DNA of 64,000 nucleotides from Bradyrhizobium sp. SZCCHNS1050 (GCF_032484785.1 NZ_JAUETR010000001.1:4591501-4655500); one strand, 5' to 3'; shown: positions 27,670 through 36,806, counted from the stretch's first letter. Numbers and translations are program-made. The notes: generated from the letters alone by a model not told the origin.

Positions 27670-27692
27670 GTATCAAGATACGCAATCGCGTA
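27670..27692. promoter_or_regulatory. Overlapping palindromes upstream of chvE
   Basis: Two perfect inverted repeats overlap by three bases: GTATC-AA-GATAC (27670-27681) and TACGC-AATC-GCGTA (27679-27692). They lie 40-62 bases before the chvE start, in the 109-base spacer after the lactonase gene. The position suits an operator over a promoter that lets the ChvE-GguAB transporter be expressed separately from the upstream operon. The binding regulator is unknown. Confidence 0.5.
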
Positions 27693-27731
27693 TTCCTAGT
27701 TCAAATCTGAAAATCTTAGAGGGAGTGAAGC

Positions 27732-28802
27732 ATGCTGAATTTCAAGACCATCATGGCCGCCGCGCTGGCCGGCCTCGGCGTCGTGGCCCTGTCCGGCGCT
27801 GCAATGGCCCAGAGCAAGCCGACGATCGGCATCGCGATGCCGACCAAGTCGTCGGCGCGCTGGATCGACGACGGCAACAACATGGTCAAGGTGCTGAAGG
27901 AGCGCGGCTACAACACCGACCTGCAATATGCCGAGGACGACATCCCGAACCAGCTCTCGCAGGTCGAGAACATGGTCACCAAGGGCGCCAAGGTGCTGGT
28001 CATCGCGGCGATCGACGGCACCACGCTGTCCGACGCGCTGAAGCAGGCCAAGGAGAAGGGCGTCACCGTGATCGCCTATGACCGCCTGATCCGCGACACG
28101 CCGAATGTCGACTACTACGCGACCTTCGACAATTTCCAGGTCGGCGTGCTGCAGGCGCAGTCGATCGTCGACAAGCTCGGCCTGAAGGACGGCAAGGGCC
28201 CGTTCAACATCGAGCTGTTCGGCGGCTCTCCGGACGACAACAACGCCTACTTCTTCTACAACGGCGCGATGTCGGTGCTGCAGCCCTATCTCGACTCCGG
28301 CAAGCTCGTGGTGGCGTCCGGTCAGAAGGGCATGGACAAGGTCGCGACCCTGCGCTGGGACGGCGCCACCGCCCAGGCCCGCATGGACAACCTGCTCAGC
28401 GCCTATTACGGCAACAAGCGTGTCGACGCGGTGCTGTCGCCCTATGACGGCCTCTCGATCGGCATCATCTCCTCCTTGAAGGGCGTCGGCTATGGCAGCG
28501 GCAACCAGCCGATGCCGGTCATCTCCGGCCAGGACGCCGAAGTGCCGTCCGTCAAGGCGATCCTGCGCGGCGATCAGTACTCGACCATCTTCAAGGACAC
28601 CCGCGACCTCGCCAAGGTGACCGCCGACATGGTCGATGCTGCGCTGAGCGGCAAGCAGGTGCAGGTCAACGACACCAAGACCTACAACAACGGCGTCAAG
28701 GTCGTCCCGGCCTATCTGCTCAAGCCGGTCGTCGTCGACAAGAGCAACTGGGAGAAGGTTCTGATCGGCAGCGGCTATTACAAGAAGTCGCAGGTCGAGT
28801 GA
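27732..28802 (+). CDS. chvE: Multiple sugar-binding periplasmic protein, ChvE-like
   Basis: A 356-residue periplasmic binding protein with a signal peptide (cleavage near GAAMAQSKP). The start of the mature protein, [18 protein letters not shown], and the blocks [32 protein letters not shown] and [15 protein letters not shown] match ChvE/XylF-type proteins. These bind galactose, glucose, arabinose and xylose, and in Agrobacterium also serve virulence signalling. RBS GAGGGAGTG precedes the ATG. It works with the GguA ATPase and GguB permease encoded downstream. Confidence 0.92.
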   Translation: MLNFKTIMAAALAGLGVVALSGAAMAQSKPTIGIAMPTKSSARWIDDGNNMVKVLKERGYNTDLQYAEDDIPNQLSQVENMVTKGAKVLVIAAIDGTTLSDALKQAKEKGVTVIAYDRLIRDTPNVDYYATFDNFQVGVLQAQSIVDKLGLKDGKGPFNIELFGGSPDDNNAYFFYNGAMSVLQPYLDSGKLVVASGQKGMDKVATLRWDGATAQARMDNLLSAYYGNKRVDAVLSPYDGLSIGIISSLKGVGYGSGNQPMPVISGQDAEVPSVKAILRGDQYSTIFKDTRDLAKVTADMVDAALSGKQVQVNDTKTYNNGVKVVPAYLLKPVVVDKSNWEKVLIGSGYYKKSQVE

Positions 28803-28811
28803 TCTCAACCG

Positions 28812-28841
28812 GCCGGCGAGCGCGGCCATGCGCTCGCCGGC
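28812..28841 (+). terminator. Strong stem-loop between chvE and gguA
   Basis: A perfect 12-bp stem (GCCGGCGAGCGC with GCGCTCGCCGGC) encloses a 6-base loop 10 bases after the chvE stop. No T-run follows, so it is probably an attenuating or 3'-end-protecting hairpin that raises binding-protein output relative to the ATPase and permease. Confidence 0.65.
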
Positions 28842-28884
28842 TACTCTCGTTTAGGGCGGCTCAAGTGTTGCGGGAAACAGGGCG

Positions 28885-30435
28885 ATGACGGCAATCCTCG
28901 AGATGCGCGGCGTCAGCAAGAGCTTCGTGGGCGTGCAGGCGCTCCGCGACGTCAGCTTCACGGTCGAGGCGGGCGAGATCCACGCCCTGGTCGGCGAGAA
29001 TGGCGCCGGCAAGTCGACCTTGATGAAGGTGCTGAGCGGCGTTTATCCCTATGGCCGCTATGAGGGCCAGATCATCTTCGAGGGCGAGGAGCGGCGCTTC
29101 CGCGACATCAACGATTCCGAGGCGCTCGGCATCATCATCATCCACCAGGAGCTCGCGCTGATCCCGCTGATGTCGATCGCCGAGAACATCTTCCTGTCGC
29201 ATGCGCCGCAGCGCTTCGGCGTCATCGATCGCGACGAGGTCTACCGGCGCACCCAGCAACTGCTGGCCCAGGTCGGCCTGAAGGAATCGCCGGATACGCT
29301 GATCACCGATCTCGGCGTCGGCAAGCAGCAATTGGTCGAGATCGCCAAGGCGCTGTCCAAGCGCGTCAAGCTCTTGATCCTCGACGAGCCGACCGCGAGC
29401 CTGAACGAGGCCGACAGCCAGGCGCTGCTCGACCGCCTCGTCACCTTCCGCGAGCAGGGCATCTCCTCGATCCTGATCACGCACAAGCTGAACGAGGTCG
29501 CCCGCGTCGCCGATCGCATCACGGTGCTGCGCGACGGCCGCAGCGTCGACAGCATCGACTGTCGCGCCGAGCCGGTCCTGGAGGACCGCATCATCAAGAG
29601 CATGGTCAATCGCGACATGGCGCACCGCTTCCCCGAGCGGCAGCCCAAGATCGGCGAGCCCGTGTTCACGGTCGAGAACTGGTCGGTCTACCACCCGCAG
29701 CATTCCGACCGCCAAGTGATCAAGAACGTCAACTTCCAGGTGCGCCGCGGCGAGATCGTCGGCATCGCCGGCCTGATGGGCGCGGGGCGCACCGAATTCG
29801 CCATGAGCCTGTTCGGCCGCTCCTGGGGCGTCAACATCACGGGCCGCGCCCGCCTCGAAGGCCATGACGTCAATCTCAACAGCGTACCGGCGGCCATCGA
29901 TGCTGGCCTCGCCTATGTCACCGAGGACCGCAAGCAGCTCGGCCTGATCCTGGCCGACGACGTGCGCAAGAACATCACCCTGGCGAGCCTATCCCAGGTC
30001 GCGCCGAACGGCGTGATCGACGACATCGCCGAGCTCAAGGCGGCGTCCGGCTACCGCGGCCGGATGCGCATCCGCTGCTCCGACGTCTATCAGGAGGCCG
30101 GCCAGCTCTCCGGCGGCAACCAGCAGAAGGTCGTGCTGTCGAAATGGCTGATGACCGATCCCAAGGTCTTGATCCTTGACGAGCCGACGCGGGGCATCGA
30201 CGTTGGCGCAAAGTATGAGATTTACTGTATCATCCAGGAGCTCGCGGATGCCGGCCGGGGTGTTGTCGTGATCTCGTCGGAGATGCCGGAGCTGCTCGGA
30301 ATCTGCGACCGCATCTGCGTGATGAATGACGGCGCCTTCGTCGGCGAGTTCGCCGGGCCGGAGGCGACGCAGGAAAAGATCATGCGCGCCATCATGCGTA
30401 ACGAAACCATCAAGAACCAGGAGACGGCCGCGTAA
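28885..30435 (+). CDS. gguA: Sugar ABC transporter ATP-binding protein, GguA/XylG-like
   Basis: A 516-residue double-domain CUT2 ATPase. Domain 1 has Walker A GENGAGKST and Walker B LLILDEP. Domain 2 has GLMGAGRTE, LSGGNQQK and VLILDEPTRGIDVGAKYEI. The insert VNITGRARLEGHDVNL and extended central linker (VYHPQHSDRQVIK) are typical of the multiple-monosaccharide (MmsA/GguA) type. It follows the chvE gene after a hairpin and precedes the permease gene by 21 bases. Confidence 0.92.
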   Translation: MTAILEMRGVSKSFVGVQALRDVSFTVEAGEIHALVGENGAGKSTLMKVLSGVYPYGRYEGQIIFEGEERRFRDINDSEALGIIIIHQELALIPLMSIAENIFLSHAPQRFGVIDRDEVYRRTQQLLAQVGLKESPDTLITDLGVGKQQLVEIAKALSKRVKLLILDEPTASLNEADSQALLDRLVTFREQGISSILITHKLNEVARVADRITVLRDGRSVDSIDCRAEPVLEDRIIKSMVNRDMAHRFPERQPKIGEPVFTVENWSVYHPQHSDRQVIKNVNFQVRRGEIVGIAGLMGAGRTEFAMSLFGRSWGVNITGRARLEGHDVNLNSVPAAIDAGLAYVTEDRKQLGLILADDVRKNITLASLSQVAPNGVIDDIAELKAASGYRGRMRIRCSDVYQEAGQLSGGNQQKVVLSKWLMTDPKVLILDEPTRGIDVGAKYEIYCIIQELADAGRGVVVISSEMPELLGICDRICVMNDGAFVGEFAGPEATQEKIMRAIMRNETIKNQETAA

Positions 30436-30456
30436 GCGGTCGGGAGGACGCCAGCA

Positions 30457-31647
30457 ATGACCGACAAGACGGTTTCGCTCCCGGAGGAGAAGTCGCATAG
30501 CGGCTTCCTGAAGAACAATCTGCGCAGCTACGGCATGCTGCTGTCGCTGTTCGTGATCATGCTGTTCTTCCAGTTCATGACCGACGGCACCCTGCTGCAG
30601 CCGCTCAACCTCACCAACCTGGTGCTGCAGAACAGCTATATCGTCATCATGGCGCTGGGCATGCTGCTGGTGATCGTGACCGGGCACATCGATTTGTCGG
30701 TCGGCTCGGTCGCGGGCTTCGTCGGCGCGGTCGCCGCCGTGCTGATGGTGCGCTATCACGTCGACTTCCCGCTCGCGATCATCGCCTGCCTGATCGTCGG
30801 CGCCGCGATCGGCGCCGCGCAGGGCTATTGGGTGGCCTATTTCGGCATTCCCTCCTTCATCGTCACCTTGGCCGGCATGCTCGTGTTCAAGGGTCTGGCG
30901 CTGGCGCTGCTGCAGGGGCAGTCGGTCGGGCCGTTCCCGGGCACGTTCCAGAAGCTGTCGTCCGGCTTCATCCCTGAGTTCATGCCGAGCGCGGCGCACC
31001 TTTATCCCACGTCGCTCGCGATCGGCGCGGTGCTGACGCTCATTCTGGTCTATGCCAGCGTCAAGGGCCGCGCGCGCGAAGTGGAGCACGGCATCGAGGT
31101 CGAGCCGTTCGGCTTCTTCGCCGCCAAGAACGTCGTGCTGGCCGGCGCATTGATGTATTTTACCTACCTGATCGCCTCGCATCGCGGCCTGCCCAACGTG
31201 CTGGTCATCATGACTGCGCTGATCGCGCTGTACGGCTTCATGACGCGCCGCACGGTGATCGGCCGGCAGATCTATGCGGTCGGCGGCAACGCCAAGGCGG
31301 CCAAGCTGTCGGGTATCAAGACCGAGCGGCTGGTGTTCATGACCTTCGTCAACATGGGCGTGCTGGCCGCGCTGGCCGGCCTGATCTTCGCCGCCCGGCT
31401 CAACACCGCGACGCCGAAGGCCGGCCTCGGCTTCGAGCTCGACGTCATCGCGGCGTGCTTCATCGGCGGCGCCTCGGCCTATGGCGGCGTCGGACGGGTC
31501 GGCGGCGCTGTCATCGGCGCCATGATCATGGGCGTGATGAACAACGGCATGTCCATCCTCGGCATCGGCATCGACTATCAGCAGGTCATCAAGGGCCTGG
31601 TGCTGCTCGGTGCCGTCTGCATCGACGTCTACAACCAGCGCCGCTGA
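30457..31647 (+). CDS. gguB: Sugar ABC transporter permease, GguB/XylH-like
   Basis: A 396-residue inner-membrane permease, longer than RbsC-type proteins, as is usual for GguB/XylH/MmsB. Landmarks are LGMLLVIVTGHIDLSVGSV, IPSFIVTLAGMLVFKGLAL, the EAA-like AKAAKLSGI, and GLGFELDVIAACFIGGASAY. A single permease presumably forms a homodimer, unlike the YtfT/YjfF pair upstream. Last gene of the chvE-gguAB transcription unit; an RPE-like inverted repeat follows. Confidence 0.92.
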   Translation: MTDKTVSLPEEKSHSGFLKNNLRSYGMLLSLFVIMLFFQFMTDGTLLQPLNLTNLVLQNSYIVIMALGMLLVIVTGHIDLSVGSVAGFVGAVAAVLMVRYHVDFPLAIIACLIVGAAIGAAQGYWVAYFGIPSFIVTLAGMLVFKGLALALLQGQSVGPFPGTFQKLSSGFIPEFMPSAAHLYPTSLAIGAVLTLILVYASVKGRAREVEHGIEVEPFGFFAAKNVVLAGALMYFTYLIASHRGLPNVLVIMTALIALYGFMTRRTVIGRQIYAVGGNAKAAKLSGIKTERLVFMTFVNMGVLAALAGLIFAARLNTATPKAGLGFELDVIAACFIGGASAYGGVGRVGGAVIGAMIMGVMNNGMSILGIGIDYQQVIKGLVLLGAVCIDVYNQRR

Positions 31648-31709
31648 GCGCTATACGCCGCACATTCTCTGACAGGGCGTCTTAGCCGGGGCTCTTCGGC
31701 ATCCACCAT

Positions 31710-31739
31710 CGTCATTCCGGCACGCGCCCCGGAATGACG
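31710..31739. repeat. RPE-like inverted repeat, probable bidirectional terminator
   Basis: The perfect 11-bp inverted repeat CGTCATTCCGG / CCGGAATGACG has an 8-base loop. It lies between the convergent ends of gguB and the rhodanese gene. This GTCATTCCGG core is, from general knowledge, a common interspersed palindrome in Bradyrhizobium intergenic regions. Here it can form a stable hairpin for transcripts from both sides. Confidence 0.7.
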
Positions 31740-31759
31740 AGGTCGAGTCCGTCGCCGAC

Positions 31760-33379
31760 CTATACCACGTGGAAATTCGACACGCTGTCGTTGGCGAGCT
31801 GGGCGACGAGCTGCAGCTCCCAGTCGATATAGGCCTGCATCGCTTCCGCGGCGTTGTCGGTGCCCTCATAGGGACGCTTGTAGACGTCGTCGGCAGGCGA
31901 GATCCATGAGGACCGATCGCTCTCCAGCACATGGCCGGCAGCCGTCCAGGCGCGCGTACCGCCGGTGAGCGCGCGGAGCTCACGCGTCGTTGCGGCACGT
32001 GCATCCGCAAGCGCAAAGGCCGCCTCGGCGCCGTCGTCACTTGTCAGCACGATCGGACCATCGCCTGGCAGCTTGACGAGATCCGATGAAAAGCGCGACG
32101 CCAGCACGAAATGTGCGCCCGGAATGTGTCCGGCCTTGTAGCTCGGACTGCGCGTGAGATCGACGATGGTCCACGCCGCCGCATCGGCCGCGAGTTGCTC
32201 GGCGCTGATTGCCGCGTCGCCAAGCTGCGGCAGCGGCGGTCGGCGTGCGGCGCGGATTTCGGTTTCGGTCGTTCCAACGACATCCGGTCCCACGACCGCC
32301 ACGTCCCAGCCCATCTGCTTCAGCCATGACGCCGTCATGCGCGCGCGCACGCCGTCATCGTCGAACAGCACCAGGCGGGCGCCGCGCACGCCGACCCACT
32401 CGTCGGTCGCCTGCACCAGCTGGCCGCCCGGCGCCGACGCGAAGCCAGCCGGATGGCCGGCGGCGTAGTCCTCGGGCGTGCGAACGTCGAGGCAATACAG
32501 CGTGCGCGTCCCAGCCTCGGCCTGATAGCGCGCGAAGGTCGCGGCATCGAGCACGCCGACGCCGACGCGCTCGGCCCAGGCCTTGGCATCCGCCAGCGCG
32601 GTCGCGTAGCTCGCCTCTGGCCGCTCCAGCATGCGCGCGGTCCTGCCGCGTTCGACCTGATGGCCGGCAAGGGTCCAGCCGATGGTGCCGTTGCGCAACG
32701 CATAGATCTTGTTCGGCAGCCCGGCATTGATCAACGACTGCGTGCCGATGATCGAACGCGTGCGTCCGGCGCAGTTGACGATGATCGTGGTGTCGGGCGA
32801 CGGCGCGAGCTCGCGCGCCCGAAACGCCAGCTCGCCGCCGGGGACGCTGACCCCGCGCGGGATGCTCATGGTGCGATATTCCTCGAAGCGGCGGGCGTCG
32901 AGCACGACCAGATTCGACTCGCGCTCGATCAGCGCCTTGGCTTCGTCGGCCGACAGAGACGGCGTGTGCCGGATGGCCTCGACCAATTCGCCGAACGCCT
33001 TGCTCGGCACGTTGACGTCCCGGAACACCTCGCCATGGCGCGCATAGCCCGACAGCCCGCCAGCGAGCATCGCGACGTCGGTGTAGCCCAGTGCATGAAT
33101 GCGCGGCACCGCGCGGGCGGCATAGCCTTCGCCGTCATCATAAACGACGACGGGTACATTCAGACGCGGCACGAGATCGAGGATGCGCAGCTCGATCTGC
33201 GACAGTGGCAGCGACACCGCGAAGAACGGGTGCGACAGCGAGTAGGGGCCCTCCTCGCGGACATCGAGCAGCGCCACCTCCTCGCCGGCACGCCAGCGCC
33301 GCCGCAGCTCGGTCGGGGTCGTCTGGCGCGGCTGATCGGATGCATTTCGGGGCAGGTGAGAGGGCGTCGGCGATGTCAT
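31760..33379 (-). CDS. Multi-domain rhodanese-like protein (four domains, one catalytic Cys)
   Basis: A 539-residue cytoplasmic protein with no signal peptide. It is built of about four rhodanese folds at roughly residues 15-120, 130-240, 275-370 and 400-495. Only domain 2 keeps a catalytic loop with Cys (IVNCAGRTRS). The equivalent positions are Asp in domain 1 (VVVYDDGEG), Asp in domain 3 (LVLFDDDG) and Ser in domain 4 (VLTSDDGA). Single-Cys rhodaneses move sulfane sulfur; the other domains may be structural or regulatory. The ATG at 33379 (MTSPTPSHL) is chosen over upstream frame. Tail ends in DSVSNFHVV. Confidence 0.82.
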   Translation of the reverse strand: MTSPTPSHLPRNASDQPRQTTPTELRRRWRAGEEVALLDVREEGPYSLSHPFFAVSLPLSQIELRILDLVPRLNVPVVVYDDGEGYAARAVPRIHALGYTDVAMLAGGLSGYARHGEVFRDVNVPSKAFGELVEAIRHTPSLSADEAKALIERESNLVVLDARRFEEYRTMSIPRGVSVPGGELAFRARELAPSPDTTIIVNCAGRTRSIIGTQSLINAGLPNKIYALRNGTIGWTLAGHQVERGRTARMLERPEASYATALADAKAWAERVGVGVLDAATFARYQAEAGTRTLYCLDVRTPEDYAAGHPAGFASAPGGQLVQATDEWVGVRGARLVLFDDDGVRARMTASWLKQMGWDVAVVGPDVVGTTETEIRAARRPPLPQLGDAAISAEQLAADAAAWTIVDLTRSPSYKAGHIPGAHFVLASRFSSDLVKLPGDGPIVLTSDDGAEAAFALADARAATTRELRALTGGTRAWTAAGHVLESDRSSWISPADDVYKRPYEGTDNAAEAMQAYIDWELQLVAQLANDSVSNFHVV

Positions 33380-33571
33380 TCGGGAGTCCGCAGGTGAGGT
33401 CCGCCGCGGTCCCCGGCATCGTTCATGCGTCCGTGGAGCAGACCTGCGGCATGGACCCACAATCACGGCGCGCAGCCCGGGCCGGGGCGCATGGAGTGTC
33501 GCCCTTGTGTGGCGGCATGACGACCGTTTGTCCAGCCCGCCGCACCCGATTGCGCTCGGCGGCAGCGCCGG

Positions 33572-33736
33572 TCAGACGTGCGGCCCCAGCATGGCAATGT
33601 AGAACAAGTCCTCGCTCGAGAGCTCGGCGGACCGCCTCGGAAGAACGGCCGCGTTTCGTCCCGTCGTCCTCTGCTCCGCCATGCGCTCGGAACGGAAGGT
33701 GCCGAGCCAGCCCCCAAACCACGAGACGTAGCGCAT
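33572..33736 (-). CDS. Small hypothetical protein, 54 residues
   Basis: A short ORF (MRYVSWFGGWLGTFRSER to LFYIAMLGPHV) with a strong ribosome site: GGAGG followed by 5 bases and ATG. The N-terminal half is aromatic and Gly-rich; the C-terminal half contains SSEDLFYIAM. It lies 92 bases after the hypothetical protein gene on the same strand and 192 bases before the rhodanese gene, probably in one transcript. No recognised family. Confidence 0.45.
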   Translation of the reverse strand: MRYVSWFGGWLGTFRSERMAEQRTTGRNAAVLPRRSAELSSEDLFYIAMLGPHV

Positions 33737-33828
33737 GAGATCCTCCGGAGCTGCTGTAGCCACTCGACTATCACGCGGCAGAATTGCGCGGACAAGGTCC
33801 GGTCATGCTGTCGCGCGACTTTGGCAAA

Positions 33829-34353
33829 TCATGCTCGCTGCAACGCGTCGTCGGCAAATTCCTTTCCCGCCGCGTCCCGCTCGCACGCATCGGTTTCTCC
33901 ACCGGATGCGTCAACGTCGCCATTCCGGCCCATCAGGTCGTCATGCCAATGGGTACGGAACGCCATCCAAGAGGCGTGATCCTGAAAGGCGACCTCGGCG
34001 AACCACTCGACCGTGACGGCGCCGCTCGGCCAATAGCGTTCCTGGTCATGCCAGCACACCACCGGCCAGCGCGGATTGCGATAGGAGCGGCCGGTCTCGT
34101 CATGCAGCGACGGCCGGCCGAGGTGATCGATCAGCCACGCCATCACCTCGGGCAGGAACGTGGCGGCAAACGACACGCCATGGCGGCCGAGCCGCTGCGG
34201 CATGCGCATGACGCGCTGATCGATGATGGCGAAGGCCGGCGGCACGGCACCGACGTTGAACTGCCGAATCATCAGCAAGCGGAAGCCGCAGCCGCAGAGC
34301 TCGGCGGGAACGGCGTGAATCGCGGTCGGCTGTAGCGGAGCCGTGATGTTCAT
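33829..34353 (-). CDS. Hypothetical protein, 174 residues
   Basis: A soluble, Trp- and His-rich protein with no signal or membrane segment (MNITAPLQPTAIHAVP at the start; WPVVCWHDQERYWPSG in the middle; FRTHWHDDLMG near the end). I do not recognise the family. Its ATG at 34353 overlaps the stop of an upstream 36-codon ORF by an ATGA junction, which suggests translational coupling and supports this start over the longer frame from 34575. Neighbours are the small ORFs and the rhodanese gene on the same strand. Confidence 0.6.
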   Translation of the reverse strand: MNITAPLQPTAIHAVPAELCGCGFRLLMIRQFNVGAVPPAFAIIDQRVMRMPQRLGRHGVSFAATFLPEVMAWLIDHLGRPSLHDETGRSYRNPRWPVVCWHDQERYWPSGAVTVEWFAEVAFQDHASWMAFRTHWHDDLMGRNGDVDASGGETDACERDAAGKEFADDALQRA

Positions 34354-34460
34354 CCCAGTGCTCCCCGCGCCTGGCCGAGCGTGAGGTCGATGGCGTGCTG
34401 CAACGCTGTGCGCGTCGGCACATCGCTGCGTTTTAGATAGGCGGTCAGAACGCGTGCCAT
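34350..34460 (-). CDS. Very small ORF (36 residues) coupled to the downstream hypothetical gene
   Basis: It starts MARVLTAYLKRSDVPTRTAL and ends ARGALG, with a purine-rich site GGGAGACAGGG directly before the ATG. Its TGA overlaps the next ATG. It could be a leader peptide that couples translation, or a short helical protein. No family recognised. Confidence 0.4.
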   Translation of the reverse strand: MARVLTAYLKRSDVPTRTALQHAIDLTLGQARGALG

Positions 34461-34623
34461 CCCTGTCTCCCGTCGGCATCTGCACATTGCTGGTCGCAGC
34501 CGTCGCAGATCGCCTTGCGTGGAGACGGACATCCGGTCCGAATCCGACGCGACGAAAATCAACAATCTCCGACATTGCTGCCGGTCAGGGAGGACACATC
34601 AAGTTTCGTGCCAGATGCGGCGG

Positions 34624-35028
34624 TCAGTGGAGGCGATGGCCGTCGGCGTCGTCTTCCGGCGTTGCGAGCTGCGCGATCGGGCTGGATTGGTGGTGGATCA
34701 TCCGCCAGGCGCCGTCGATGCGCGCGAAGTGATTGGCCGCGGCGAGCGCCGCGCCGTCCACCAGCTCGATGCAGAGCACGTGACCATGATCGCCGTCGAC
34801 GATCGCGTGCGGATCCGCGCAGACGATGTTCGGCCGACCCGGGTTGGCGAGGATGTCGCGCCAGCTGCCGATCACGGCGGCGCGGCCGACGATCGCCGGC
34901 CAGCCGGGATGAATGCAGGAGATGCCGTCGCGATCGGCCCAGAGGGCGACGAGCGCCGCGAAATCACCGTCCGTGAAGGCGGCATAGAAGGCCGCATTGG
35001 CGGCCAGGATCTCGCGGTCATCGCTCAT
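34624..35028 (-). CDS. NTF2/SnoaL-like protein (DUF4440 type)
   Basis: A 134-residue cone-fold protein. N-terminal helix ILAANAAFYAAFTDGDFAAL is followed by LWADRDGISCIHPGWPAIVGRAAVIGSW, a typical SnoaL_3/DUF4440 pattern, and it closes with ARIDGAWRMIHHQSSPI. Family members bind small molecules or act as modest enzymes; no substrate can be assigned. The ATG at 35028 (MSDDREIL) is used because the longer frame overlaps the divergent amine oxidase gene. The 136-base gap to that gene should hold both promoters. Confidence 0.8.
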   Translation of the reverse strand: MSDDREILAANAAFYAAFTDGDFAALVALWADRDGISCIHPGWPAIVGRAAVIGSWRDILANPGRPNIVCADPHAIVDGDHGHVLCIELVDGAALAAANHFARIDGAWRMIHHQSSPIAQLATPEDDADGHRLH

Positions 35029-35164
35029 TGTGATGGCGTGAGCCAAGCCGGTGCGAAAATCAAGCAATGTTTGGAAACGCACATCCGCGCGCCTGCAAAA
35101 ACTTGCAAGCTTTTTGCAGGACGCGGTCGAGACGCGATCGCAACGCTTCAGCCGAGGTCCTGCC

Positions 35165-36781
35165 ATGCTCGAAACGGCCATTGTCGGAGGTGGATTGTGC
35201 GGAATGGCACTCGCGCGCAGCCTGCAGCAGCGCGGCAGCACGTTCGCTTTGTTCGAAGCCCGACATCGCCTGGGCGGACGGGTGCTGTCGGCCAGGAGCA
35301 AGGCGGGGCTTGCGCTTGACCTCGGCCCGACCTGGTTCTGGCCGGACACCCAGCCGCTGCTCGCCGGCCTGGTCGCGGAGCTCGGCCTGTCCGACTTTGC
35401 CCAGCACGATGACGGCACGGTTCTCCATCTGGAAGAGGCGGACAAGCCGGCCGAGCAGATCAGCGGGCCGCCGGTCCACCAGGGCGCGCGTCGGCTCTCC
35501 GGCGGCATGACGAAATTGATCGAGGCGCTGGCGCGCGATCTGCCGCAGCCCTTCATCCATCTCGGCCATGAGCTGATGCGTATCGTCGATTGCGGCACGC
35601 ATGTGCGGCTGATCTTCGCCACAGCAACGGAATCGGTCGCGATCGAGGCCAGGCGCGCCGTGCTCGCGCTGCCGCCGCGGCTGCTGATCGACCACGTCGG
35701 CTTCTTTCCCGCGTTGGACGACGCGACCTTCGAGGCGATGCGTGGCGCCGAGACCTGGATGGCGGCACAGGCCAAGGTCGTGATCGCCTACGACCAGGCG
35801 CATTGGCGCGACCAGGGCCGGTCCGGCAATGCATTCGTCAGCCACGAGCAGGCCGTGATCGGCGAGACCTTCGATGCCTGCGATGCCGGCGGCGACCGCG
35901 CAGCGCTCGGCGGCTTCCTTGCGTTCCCGCCCGATCTGCGCGCGACCTTCAGCGTCGGGCTGCCGTTGCTGATGGACAGCCAGATGGTGCAACTGTTCGG
36001 CTCCGCGCTGGAAGGCGGTGAGCAGCACTATCAGGACTGGGCGGCCGAGCGCTTCACCTGCAGCGCATTGGATCGCACCACGCCGCGCGGCGAGCACAGC
36101 GAGATCGCCAATCCGATGCTGCGGCGGGCGCTATGGGACGGGCGGTTGCATCTCGGTGGCGCCGAAACCGCAAGCCACGCGGCCGGCTATCTCGAAGGTG
36201 CCCTGAACGCCGCCAGGCGCATCGAGCGTGCGATGGCCCGGAGCATGGGCGAGATCGCCGGGCGGCGGCCGGCCGTGGCGATCGGCGACGGGCTGTCGGG
36301 CAACGCTGCGAGCCTCGCCTGGTTCGGCGCCTGGGTCGCCGCGCAGCGTGATGCCGCGTTCGACGATTATCGGCAGCGGCTCAACCGCAGCCTCGCCACG
36401 CAGCAGCGCGAACAACTGACGCAGCTCGCTCTTCTCGGGGCCACCGAGCAGGTGTTCGCTGCGGCGCTGCAGGTGCTGGACGCACTTGCCTTCGACATGC
36501 GCGACGTCGCCGTCGAACGCGGTCGCTCCGCCCTGATGCCCGAGATCCAGAAGCCGTTTCGCGATGTCATGCAGTCGCTGCTCGACGACGCCGTCGCGTT
36601 CAACCGCACCTCCTGCGCGCTGTCGAACTTTCCGTTCGAGCACAAGCCGTCGAAGGATTATCTGCAGACGATCCTGCGCGACATCGCCGCCGCCTGGCAG
36701 GAGTTCTCGCTCGCCGCGAACCGTCTGCTGCTGACGAAGGCGGAAGCGGCGATGCGCCCGCCGACGAGAGTGTCGTCGTGA
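35165..36781 (+). CDS. Flavin-containing monoamine oxidase family protein
   Basis: A 538-residue FAD enzyme. The N-terminal dinucleotide-binding motif is AIVGGGLCGMALARSL, then FEARHRLGGRVLSAR, the amine-oxidase GG motif. The C-terminal FAD contact is in RLHLGGAETASHAAGYLEGA. After the oxidase domain (about 1-365) there is an extra helical tail of about 170 residues with no family I recognise. The substrate could be a polyamine, aromatic amine or other amine. The ATG at 35165 fits the flavin fold start; 38 upstream codons in frame are not conserved-looking. Confidence 0.83.
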   Translation: MLETAIVGGGLCGMALARSLQQRGSTFALFEARHRLGGRVLSARSKAGLALDLGPTWFWPDTQPLLAGLVAELGLSDFAQHDDGTVLHLEEADKPAEQISGPPVHQGARRLSGGMTKLIEALARDLPQPFIHLGHELMRIVDCGTHVRLIFATATESVAIEARRAVLALPPRLLIDHVGFFPALDDATFEAMRGAETWMAAQAKVVIAYDQAHWRDQGRSGNAFVSHEQAVIGETFDACDAGGDRAALGGFLAFPPDLRATFSVGLPLLMDSQMVQLFGSALEGGEQHYQDWAAERFTCSALDRTTPRGEHSEIANPMLRRALWDGRLHLGGAETASHAAGYLEGALNAARRIERAMARSMGEIAGRRPAVAIGDGLSGNAASLAWFGAWVAAQRDAAFDDYRQRLNRSLATQQREQLTQLALLGATEQVFAAALQVLDALAFDMRDVAVERGRSALMPEIQKPFRDVMQSLLDDAVAFNRTSCALSNFPFEHKPSKDYLQTILRDIAAAWQEFSLAANRLLLTKAEAAMRPPTRVSS

Positions 36782-36806
36782 GTCGGACGGCATCGAGGTG
36801 CGAACC

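Noticed and set aside
27661..27731. Possible tRNA (TTCAAATC-like phrase before chvE)
   Set aside because: No cloverleaf can be drawn; the neighbouring symmetry is explained by operator-like palindromes.
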